In this document: positions 1 to 4,809 of the stretch, piece by piece | Numbering within the stretch: position 1 is the first letter of the stretch | Layout of the letters: every line of letters begins with the position of its first letter | Assembly: GCA_027482795.1 (NCBI GenBank) | Contig: JAIXVS010000123.1 | Coordinates: 1-5,335, forward strand | Length of the DNA: 5,335 nt | Direction: 5' to 3' | DNA from: Rhodobacter sp. | GTDB lineage: Bacteria > Pseudomonadota > Alphaproteobacteria > Rhodobacterales > Rhodobacteraceae | The notes under the pieces: generated by a model | What the model was told of the DNA's origin: nothing | The model's database searches: none | Seen by the model: only the letters and a program-made list of their open reading frames with translations | Translations under genes and position numbers: made by a program

Positions 1-42
1 ACACCAAGATCGCACAATCTAATTTACGCGATCAAAAAGCGT

Positions 43-119
<77 letters not shown>

Positions 120-148
120 GAAAATATCTAAGCAATATCAGACACTTG

Positions 149-170
149 AGCCTCCCAGCCGGGAGGCTTT
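149..170 (+). terminator. Intrinsic terminator after tRNA-fMet
   Basis: An 8-bp perfect GC-rich stem (AGCCTCCC 149-156 with GGGAGGCT 161-168) has a 4-nt loop and is followed by a short, interrupted T tract (TTTGTCGTTT). It lies 30 nt after the tRNA on the same strand, so it probably ends tRNA or rRNA-operon transcription. The weak T tract may make it leaky, and a second terminator lies at 440-462. Confidence 0.7.
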
Positions 171-191
171 GTCGTTTGTGGCGTCCGGAAA

Positions 192-214
192 TTGCCGCGT
201 TCGTTGCCGCGTTC
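192..214. repeat. 11-bp tandem direct repeat
   Basis: TTGCCGCGTTC occurs at 192-202 and exactly again at 204-214, separated by one G, giving a period of 12. There are only two copies. No function is evident. It could be a slippage product or a pair of protein-binding sites. Confidence 0.8.
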
Positions 215-281
215 AAAAACGGATGATCTCGCAGGCACGGGTCCCTTCGGGCCACACGATCCAGGACAAAAACACCCCCTA

Positions 282-296
282 CCCCCCCGGGGGGGG
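282..296. repeat. C7G8 homopolymer palindrome
   Basis: Seven C (282-288) are followed directly by eight G (289-296), just after another run of five C (275-279). It is a perfect self-complementary block that is prone to slippage and to sequencing length errors. It is not inside a convincing gene, so there is no basis for calling it a phase-variation switch. Confidence 0.85.
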
Positions 297-319
297 CAAA
301 ACGGCCGCCGCCTTCCACA

Positions 320-415
320 GGAACAGCTACACATGCTGGATCAGCAAACATCGCGACGGGTAGTTTTGTTCGGCAAGCGAGCGTCCATGTGGTTCGAAAC
401 TCACTCGTTCCGCCA
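320..415 (+). other. Possible degenerate tRNA-like sequence
   Basis: GTTCCGCCA (407-415) looks like a tRNA acceptor 3' end with CCA. Just before it, GTGG-TTCGAAA-CTCAC (389-404) resembles a T arm with one bulged T, as in serine tRNAs. GGAAC at 320-324 can pair with GTTCC at 407-411, giving a 96-nt span. No D arm or anticodon arm can be folded, so this is not a working tRNA. It may be a decayed tRNA, an attachment-site remnant or chance. A terminator follows 25 nt later, as expected for a tRNA gene. Confidence 0.2.
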
Positions 416-439
416 CTTGCACATTGCAAACCCGAGATG

Positions 440-462
440 AGGTCCCTGACGGGGCCTTTTTT
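440..462 (+). terminator. Strong intrinsic terminator
   Basis: A 7-bp stem (AGGTCCC 440-446 with GGGGCCT 451-457, one G:U pair) and a TGAC loop run into six T and then a CTTTCTG tail. This is the clearest terminator in the window. No gene on the + strand precedes it closely, so it either backs up the 149-170 terminator or ends an unrecognised transcript from 171-439. Confidence 0.8.
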
Positions 463-596
463 CTTTCTGTTTCAAAGGGGTTTAGCGAGGCTATCCGACT
501 TTCGGAGACTGGCTTTTTGGCCGAAATCGGTCTCTGAAGCCCCCGCGTCTCTTTCCATCCGCCCTTCACCCAGATCGAGACGGATTCAAAAAGTAA
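463..596. other. Left flank of the IS, no gene seen
   Basis: No protein-like frame and no convincing promoter is visible between the 440-462 terminator and the IS target site. Before the insertion this DNA was continuous with position 3116 onward. Confidence 0.5.
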
Positions 597-604
597 ATTA
601 CTTT
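590..604. repeat. AT-rich palindrome used as IS66 target
   Basis: AAAGTAA-A-TTACTTT is a perfect 7-bp inverted repeat around a single central A. The 8-bp sequence duplicated by the IS (597-604) is exactly the centre plus the right arm, so the element entered in the middle of the palindrome. The shape and length resemble an operator for a dimeric regulator, but no regulator gene or target promoter can be identified. Confidence 0.8.
597..604. repeat. Target-site duplication, left copy (ATTACTTT)
   Basis: This 8-bp sequence touches the left inverted repeat and is identical to 3108-3115. Eight base pairs is the usual duplication for the IS66 family. Confidence 0.95.
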
Positions 605-626
605 GTAAGCGCTTCTTGGCTCCCAC
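605..626 (+). repeat. IS66 left terminal inverted repeat
   Basis: This 22-bp end starts GTAAGCG and matches the reverse complement of 3086-3107 at 15 of 22 positions. The match is perfect over the first seven bases. Its inner part (620-626) also takes part in the predicted pairing with the tnpA ribosome-binding site. Confidence 0.93.
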
Positions 627-683
627 CTTCCCGATTTTCGTCTGATTTGCGATGCCACGTCTGATGGAGATTGGGTGGGAGTT
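618..683 (+). promoter_or_regulatory. Predicted hairpin between IS left end and tnpA RBS
   Basis: CTCCCACC (620-627) is the exact complement of GGTGGGAG (674-681). Flanking G:U pairs extend the helix to 618-628 with 673-683, or 11 pairs around a 44-nt loop. The right arm contains the tnpA Shine-Dalgarno GGGAG (677-681), 7 nt before the ATG. Only transcripts that start to the left of about 618 would contain both arms. A transcript starting inside the element after 628 would escape. No strong internal promoter is visible; TCTGAT (641-646) is a weak -10 candidate. Confidence 0.5.
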
Positions 684-688
684 TCACG

Positions 689-1117
689 ATGGCGAGTACG
701 GTGGAGTTTCTCAGGGACTACGGGGTGGACATTCGGACCAACGGGCAGCGACGCTGGCCGGATGAGATCAAGGCGCGGATTGTGGCTGAGAGCCTGAAGC
801 CCGGCGTGACGGTAAACGCTGTTGCGGCTCGGTATGGGCTTCGGGCGAACCACCTGTCGGAATGGCGCTGTCGGGCGCGCGAAGGCAGGTTAATTTTGCC
901 TGCGGACGCTGATGGGGTTTGTTTCGCGCCGATCGTGCTGTTGGACGGGGGCGCTGCTGCCGGTCTACCAGGTCTTTGTGAGCCGCTTGGCAAGCCCGAG
1001 GTGCTGCGCTCTGCATCCATTGACATTGCCGTGGGCGACGTAACACTCCGGCTGGACGGCGATACGACAGCGATAAGAATTGCCGAGATCGTGCGGGCGA
1101 TTGGTGAGCGCACGTGA
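689..1117 (+). CDS. tnpA: IS66 accessory protein TnpA (HTH, OrfA)
   Basis: This 142-residue protein of the IS66 three-gene set is required along with TnpB and TnpC in studied members of the family and probably binds the element ends. Residues 21-62 form a transposase-type helix-turn-helix (RRWPDEIKARIVAES, then VNAVAARYGLRANHLSEW). The tail (about 111-141) has the usual IDIAVGDVTLRLDGD...IRIAEIVRAI pattern. I chose the ATG at 689 because GGGAG (677-681) lies 7 nt upstream; an in-frame TTG at 671 would add six residues and has no better ribosome site. The stop TGA (1115-1117) shares one base with the tnpB ATG, so translation is probably coupled. The length is normal and no damage is seen. Confidence 0.93.
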   Translation: MASTVEFLRDYGVDIRTNGQRRWPDEIKARIVAESLKPGVTVNAVAARYGLRANHLSEWRCRAREGRLILPADADGVCFAPIVLLDGGAAAGLPGLCEPLGKPEVLRSASIDIAVGDVTLRLDGDTTAIRIAEIVRAIGERT

Positions 1118-1467
1118 TGTTTCCGTCTCACCGGGTGCGGGTTTTGGTCTCGACGCAACCCATCGACTTTCGCAAGGGCCACGATGGTTTGGCGGCATTG
1201 GTCTCATCCGTGCTGCGCAAGGATCCTTTCACTGGCACGGTGTTTGTGTTCCGCTCGCGTCGGGTGGACCGGTTGAAGCTTTTGTTCTGGGACGGCACGG
1301 GGCTTGTTATGGCCTACAAGAGGTTGGAGGAGGCGACATTCACCTGGCCTACCATCACGGATGGGGTGATGGCGCTGAACCATGCCCAGTTCGAGGCGCT
1401 ATTTACGGGTCTGGATTGGCGCAAGGTCAAGGCGCTGGAGACACGCCCACCGGCTGCGGCAGAGTGA
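1117..1467 (+). CDS. tnpB: IS66 accessory protein TnpB (Orf2)
   Basis: This 116-residue protein is recognised by the strongly conserved IS66 Orf2 blocks: STQPIDFRKGHDGLAALV (12-29), FVFRSRRVDRLKLLFWDGTGL (about 43-63) and KRLEEATFTWP (68-78). It is needed for transposition in studied IS66 elements, but its biochemical role is not settled. The start ATG (1117-1119) overlaps the tnpA stop in TGATG, and a GTG at 1114 in the same frame is an alternative that adds one residue. GGTGAG just upstream, inside tnpA, can act as ribosome site. This arrangement points to translational coupling to tnpA. The length is normal for the family and the frame is intact. Confidence 0.94.
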   Translation: MFPSHRVRVLVSTQPIDFRKGHDGLAALVSSVLRKDPFTGTVFVFRSRRVDRLKLLFWDGTGLVMAYKRLEEATFTWPTITDGVMALNHAQFEALFTGLDWRKVKALETRPPAAAE

Positions 1468-1506
1468 ATGATCTGGTTGATTTTGCGCGCTTTTGTTGGG
1501 TAATTT

Positions 1507-1515
1507 TGCTATAAT
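1507..1515 (+). promoter_or_regulatory. Extended -10 promoter element for tnpC
   Basis: TGCTATAAT fits the extended -10 consensus (TGnTATAAT) perfectly. It ends 6 nt before the A of the tnpC ATG, so transcription would begin at or next to the start codon. No -35 box lies at the normal 16-18 bp distance, which extended -10 promoters can do without. The site lies in the 54-bp tnpB-tnpC gap. Confidence 0.5.
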
Positions 1516-1521
1516 CTTGGC

Positions 1522-3078
1522 ATGATCGAAGCACCCGATATTGACCTTTCCACCATTCCTGTCGCGCAGCGCGCGGTGGTTGTGGCTTTGATGGAAACGA
1601 TTGCGGCGCTTCAGGAAATTACCCGGCGCCAGCAGCATTTGATCGCAGAGATGAACCATGCCTTGCATGGCAAGCGGTCAGAAAAGCTGGCCGAGGACGC
1701 GCGGCAACTGGCCTTCGAGGATCTGTCCATTGCCCTCGGCGAGGTTGAGGCGGAAAAGGAAACCCACCCTGCCAAAGCGGGTGAACCCACGAACAAGCCC
1801 GCGCGGCAGCGCACTATCGGCAACCTGCCCGCCGCGCTGCCGCGCGTTGAGGAGGTCATCGAACCTGACAGCTTGATATGCCGTTGCGGCTGCGGCATCC
1901 TGCACAAGATCGGCGAAGACCGCACAGAGCGGCTGGACATCTTCCCTGCCCAGCTGCGCGTCATTGTCACCGTGCGCCCGAAATATGCCTGCCGGAGCTG
2001 CACTGACGGGGTGACCCAAGCGCCAGCACCTTCCCATCTGATCATAGGCGGGTTACCGACGGAAGCGACGCTCGCCCATGTGCTGGTCAACAAATATGCC
2101 GATCATCTGCCGCTCTATCGTCAAAGCCAGATATTGGCGCGGGCGGGCCTTGATCTGCACCGTGCCGTTCTGGCCGACTGGGTTGGCAAGGCGGCGTTCC
2201 ATCTCAAACCCATCGTCGACCGACTGGCCGAGCATCTGAAGCGGTCTGGTAAGCTGTTTATGGACGAAACCACTGCCCCGGTGCTGGACCCGGGGCGCGG
2301 GGTCACAAAAACAGGTTACCTTTGGGCGCTGGCCCGCGATGACAGGCCCTGGGGCGGCGAGGATCCGCCCGGCGTGGTCTACTTTTACGCCCCCGGCCGC
2401 GCGGGTGAGAATGCCGAAACCTTCCTGACCGGCTTTGATGGCATCTTACAGATCGACGGTTACACCGGCTACAATCGCCTGACCAAGCCCTCGCGCAAGG
2501 GTGGTTCTCCCATTCTGGTAGCGCATTGCTGGGCGCATGCACGGCGTAAACTGAAAGAGGTCTTTGACCACGACGGCTCCGAAATCGCCGCCGAAGGCCT
2601 GCGCCGGATCACCGCGTTCTATGCCGTCGAGGCCGACATCCGTGGCATTTCAGCCAGCCAGCGCCTGTCCGCCCGTCAGGCCCGCACCGCGCCGCTGGTG
2701 GCCGCCTTCGGCGACTGGCTGCAAGCACAACGCCGCAAGATATCTGCCAAATCCCGTCTGGGCGAAAAGCTGACCTATATCCATAACCACTGGGACGGGC
2801 TGCAAACCTTCCTGCATGATGGGCGCGTCGAAATCGATAACAACAAGGTCGAAAACCTGATCCGCCCCATCGCCCTCAATCGAAAGAATACCCTCTTTGC
2901 CGGCCATGACGAAGGTGGCGCCGCCTGGGGCCGCATCGCTTCGCTGATCGAAACCTGCAAAATCAACGGCGTGGAACCCTTCGCCTATCTAAAAGCAACA
3001 CTGACAGCCATCGCAAACGGCCACCCGCAAGGCCGCCTCGACGATCTGCTGCCGTGGAACTTCGCGATGTCAAGCTAA
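1522..3078 (+). CDS. tnpC: IS66 DDE transposase TnpC
   Basis: This 518-residue cut-and-rejoin transposase acts on the IS ends. The order is: an N-terminal helical, probably coiled-coil region (about 12-80); a zinc-finger region with Cys120/122/124 and Cys157/160 around GEDRTERLDIFPAQLRV; and the IS66 catalytic domain from about 170. The likely catalytic triad is Asp248 (FMDETT), Asp312 (IDGYTGY) and Glu444 (NKVENLIRP). HCWAHARRK (335-343) and LFAGHDEGG (458-466) are further family signatures, and the IS66 C-terminal block (about 472-514) is complete. Length is normal. The start is fixed because an in-frame stop lies at 1501-1503 and no other start follows it before 1522. No Shine-Dalgarno sequence precedes the ATG, whereas a perfect extended -10 does, so the mRNA may be leaderless. 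Confidence 0.97.
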   Translation: MIEAPDIDLSTIPVAQRAVVVALMETIAALQEITRRQQHLIAEMNHALHGKRSEKLAEDARQLAFEDLSIALGEVEAEKETHPAKAGEPTNKPARQRTIGNLPAALPRVEEVIEPDSLICRCGCGILHKIGEDRTERLDIFPAQLRVIVTVRPKYACRSCTDGVTQAPAPSHLIIGGLPTEATLAHVLVNKYADHLPLYRQSQILARAGLDLHRAVLADWVGKAAFHLKPIVDRLAEHLKRSGKLFMDETTAPVLDPGRGVTKTGYLWALARDDRPWGGEDPPGVVYFYAPGRAGENAETFLTGFDGILQIDGYTGYNRLTKPSRKGGSPILVAHCWAHARRKLKEVFDHDGSEIAAEGLRRITAFYAVEADIRGISASQRLSARQARTAPLVAAFGDWLQAQRRKISAKSRLGEKLTYIHNHWDGLQTFLHDGRVEIDNNKVENLIRPIALNRKNTLFAGHDEGGAAWGRIASLIETCKINGVEPFAYLKATLTAIANGHPQGRLDDLLPWNFAMSS

Positions 3079-3085
3079 GCTAACC

Positions 3086-3107
3086 GTGGTGCCCAGCGAC
3101 CGCTTAC
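3086..3107 (-). repeat. IS66 right terminal inverted repeat
   Basis: Read on the - strand this end starts GTAAGCG and matches the left repeat at 15 of 22 positions. It lies 7 bp after the tnpC stop codon. Confidence 0.93.
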
Positions 3108-3115
3108 ATTACTTT
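3108..3115. repeat. Target-site duplication, right copy (ATTACTTT)
   Basis: This 8-bp sequence touches the right inverted repeat and is identical to 597-604. Removing 605-3115 restores the uninterrupted site. Confidence 0.95.
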
Positions 3116-3124
3116 CAGTATGTT

Positions 3125-3163
3125 GATGAAATTCAACTGCGCCGCAGTTGAAGCGAATTCATC
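3125..3163. repeat. Nested inverted repeat next to the IS
   Basis: The inner stem TTCAACTGC (3132-3140) pairs perfectly with GCAGTTGAA (3144-3152) around a 3-nt GCC loop. An outer arm pairs GATGAA (3125-3130) with TTCATC (3158-3163). There is no T tract, so it is not a typical terminator. It could be an operator or a structured RNA element. Confidence 0.75.
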
Positions 3164-3317
3164 TGCTCTCGGTGCGAACAGAGACACCCGGAGGCGGCGT
3201 AGTTTTGCGGGGCTGGACGAACTTCAGAGTGGGGTCACCCGGCCGGCCCGCAGTCGCAAGGTGCGGAAAGCTGACGCTCGTCTCAACCAGCCTTCGCAGC
3301 TCGCGGCAGCCACTAGG

Positions 3318-3337
3318 CTTTTGTTGGCCCACAAAAG
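3318..3337. repeat. 7-bp hairpin CTTTTGT/ACAAAAG
   Basis: A perfect 7-bp stem (3318-3324 with 3331-3337) has a TGGCCC loop. The stem is A/T-rich with no T tract on either strand, so a terminator role is not supported. Confidence 0.6.
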
Positions 3338-3538
3338 AAGTTATCGTTTGCCTGAATGGACCTTGAGACTGCGTTGACGCAGGCAGCCTGTAGCGATCCG
3401 CAACACACAAGCATAGTTGCTTCACTGCTATTCGCCCAGAAGCCGTGGACCAATGAGGGCAATTGGACCGCGCCAGTCCTTTACCCGAGCATAAGAATGG
3501 TCGGAGAGACAGGCCCGGACACCGCATCTGTTTGGATT

Positions 3539-3557
3539 GCCTGCAGTTGGTGCAGGC
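3539..3557 (-). terminator. Hairpin at the 3' end of the reductase gene
   Basis: GCCTGCA (3539-3545) pairs perfectly with TGCAGGC (3551-3557) around a 5-nt loop, 7 nt after the stop codon of the - strand gene. No T tract follows on that strand, so it may be a weak terminator or a 3'-end stabiliser. Confidence 0.4.
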
Positions 3558-3564
3558 TGAAAAT

Positions 3565-4746
3565 TCATCCAGCCTTCAACACGGCTTTGAGATTGAAATC
3601 GATGTTCGAGATATCAGCGGGTACGACCGCAGCCCGCCTTTCGATGATTTTCTCAAGGATAAGAATGTCCTTTGAAATGATCTGACCATGGCCAACGCCA
3701 GCCGCCGCTGTAAGGGTGCCAGTGTCGTCGCATTGAAAAAAAATCTTGGCGCCTAGGCCAAGATCACGCTCGTGCGTGGGCCTTGAACCCTCGAACAGAC
3801 CGGCGACTTGTATGGATTGGTCATAGTGATCCGACCAGAACCATGGAACCTTGTCGTAAGCTGCTCGTGCGCCAAGCATCGCAGCTGCGACGTGATCTGC
3901 ATGGTCTTGAGCCGCTCGCCAGCTTTCCAGCCGAAGGCGCGTGCCACGCCAAGGGAAATTGCAGCAATCGCCTGCCGCATAGATGTCGGGTGCCGATGTG
4001 CAGAAGGACTCATCGACCTGAATGCCGTTTTCAACAGACAAGCCAGCGTCTTGCGCCAGTTCAACATTCGGCACAGCTCCGATCCCGGTGATGACGCAAT
4101 CGAACGTCCTCGTCAGGCCATCGCCCAACGTTATGCTCGTCGCATCAGCCGATTGAACTGTCGCACCAAGGTGCAAATGCACGCCTTCAGCCCGGTGACG
4201 CGCCGCAATGATGTCGGCGACCTGTGGAGGTACAGACCGCGCAAGGACGGCTTGACCGTTGTGATAAACCGAAACCTCTGCACCGATCTTGCTCGCCGTC
4301 GCTGCCATCTCAAGTCCGATAAAGCCTGCGCCTATGATGCCGATCTTTGCGCCCGGCTTCACGTGCATCATGATCCTTTGGGCATCTACAAAGGTGCGCA
4401 AAGTCAGTGTCCCGGCGAGCGTTTCGGCCTTACGTGCCCGAGACCCGGTTGCAAGCAGAAGCATTTGAAAGGGCAATGCCCGACCACTCACCATGACCCG
4501 CTTATTGACCCGGTCAATGGCTTGCACCGCTTCACCGCGACAAAGCTTGATCCGAGCGGTCTCAAAGGCTTCTTTCGGTCGGATGGCCTGCAATGCGCCG
4601 TCCGCACTTTTGGAAAGTGGCGGACGTTCATAGGGCAGTTCGGGTTCAGAGCCGATCAGGGTAACGGCGCCATCGAAACCAGCGGCGCGCAGGGCAAAAG
4701 CTGCCATGACGCCACATTCCCCGGCACCGACGATCACGACACCCAT
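3565..4746 (-). CDS. FAD/NAD(P)H-dependent ferredoxin reductase
   Basis: This 393-residue soluble flavoprotein is of the putidaredoxin-reductase type, which passes electrons from NAD(P)H to a [2Fe-2S] ferredoxin feeding an oxygenase. The FAD-binding GAGECG is at 7-12, PYERPPLSK at 38-46, LLLATGS at 97-102, the second dinucleotide fold GAGFIG at 139-144 and the second FAD motif DIYAAGD at 254-260. The C-terminal block has RLESWRAAQDHA and FWSDHYDQSIQVAGL (303-317). At the end of the NAD fold's second strand, His162 stands where relatives usually have Asp or Glu. I chose the ATG at 4746 because AAGGGGG lies 6 nt upstream and the first beta strand begins at residue 2; a GTG at 4767 would add seven residues. 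It follows iolG after 63 bp as the last gene. The partner ferredoxin and oxygenase are not in view. Confidence 0.9.
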   Translation of the reverse strand: MGVVIVGAGECGVMAAFALRAAGFDGAVTLIGSEPELPYERPPLSKSADGALQAIRPKEAFETARIKLCRGEAVQAIDRVNKRVMVSGRALPFQMLLLATGSRARKAETLAGTLTLRTFVDAQRIMMHVKPGAKIGIIGAGFIGLEMAATASKIGAEVSVYHNGQAVLARSVPPQVADIIAARHRAEGVHLHLGATVQSADATSITLGDGLTRTFDCVITGIGAVPNVELAQDAGLSVENGIQVDESFCTSAPDIYAAGDCCNFPWRGTRLRLESWRAAQDHADHVAAAMLGARAAYDKVPWFWSDHYDQSIQVAGLFEGSRPTHERDLGLGAKIFFQCDDTGTLTAAAGVGHGQIISKDILILEKIIERRAAVVPADISNIDFNLKAVLKAG

Positions 4747-4762
4747 GAGCTGCCCCCTTCGA

Positions 4763-4800
4763 GCCACACCACGACTTCCCTCCTCAGTTCGAGGTGTGGC
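4763..4800 (-). promoter_or_regulatory. Intercistronic hairpin before the reductase gene
   Basis: GCCACACC (4763-4770) and GGTGTGGC (4793-4800) form a perfect 8-bp inverted repeat. Inside it, further pairing (CG-ACT with AGT-CG, one bulged A) leaves a loop of about GAGGAGGGA on the - strand transcript. The loop is Shine-Dalgarno-like for a GTG at 4767 that lies in the stem itself. The better ribosome site AAGGGGG begins 3 nt after the hairpin and serves the ATG at 4746. The hairpin fills most of the gap after iolG and lacks a T tract, so mRNA processing, stability or translation control is more likely than termination. Confidence 0.5.
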
Positions 4801-4809
4801 GCAAAGCGG

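Larger units (their letters stand above)
171..439. other. Non-coding stretch between two terminators
   Basis: About 270 bases hold no reading frame that resembles a protein. Frames on both strands are low-complexity, and one runs backwards into the tRNA. What can be seen is a short tandem repeat (192-214), a C/G homopolymer palindrome (282-296) and a doubtful tRNA-like 3' end (320-415). There is no recognisable promoter. It could be trailer sequence of an rRNA operon or hold an unrecognised small RNA ending at the 440-462 terminator. Confidence 0.5.
605..3107 (+). mobile_element. Complete IS66-family insertion sequence
   Basis: This 2503-bp element is bounded by imperfect 22-bp inverted repeats that both begin GTAAGCG, and by a perfect 8-bp target duplication. 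It carries the three genes typical of the family in order tnpA-tnpB-tnpC, all intact and on one strand. The first two overlap by one base, and tnpC follows after 54 bp. It sits between a tRNA-fMet locus and the end of an inositol-type catabolic operon and interrupts no recognisable gene. The intact frames and the perfect target duplication suggest a fairly recent insertion that may still be active. The family call is firm; I do not assign a named IS. Confidence 0.97.
3116..3564. other. Non-coding stretch between IS66 and the reductase gene
   Basis: About 450 bases have no frame with recognisable protein features on either strand; the open frames are arginine- and serine-rich and look accidental. 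It holds a nested inverted repeat next to the IS (3125-3163), a hairpin at 3318-3337 and a hairpin just after the reductase stop codon (3539-3557). Decayed gene remnants are possible but I recognise none. Confidence 0.55.

Noticed and set aside
718..1182. Open frame of 154 residues antisense to tnpA
   Set aside because: It is a shadow of tnpA, rich in Ser, Arg and Pro, with no family features.
1510..1515. TATAAT with a standard -35 partner
   Set aside because: The nearest TTG-type hexamers (1483-1488 and 1493-1498) give spacers of about 21 and 11 bp, outside the usual range. Only the extended -10 reading is supported.
1611..2093. Open frame of 160 residues antisense to tnpC
   Set aside because: It overlaps the conserved zinc-finger and early catalytic region of TnpC on the opposite strand and has no features of its own.
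605..3107. IS66 element with captured passenger genes
   Set aside because: The three genes fill the element with only short gaps, and no extra reading frame is left over.
3159..3527. Open frame of 122 residues on the - strand downstream of the reductase gene
   Set aside because: It has no recognisable motif, an accidental-looking composition and no ribosome site that I could support; hairpins interrupt the region.
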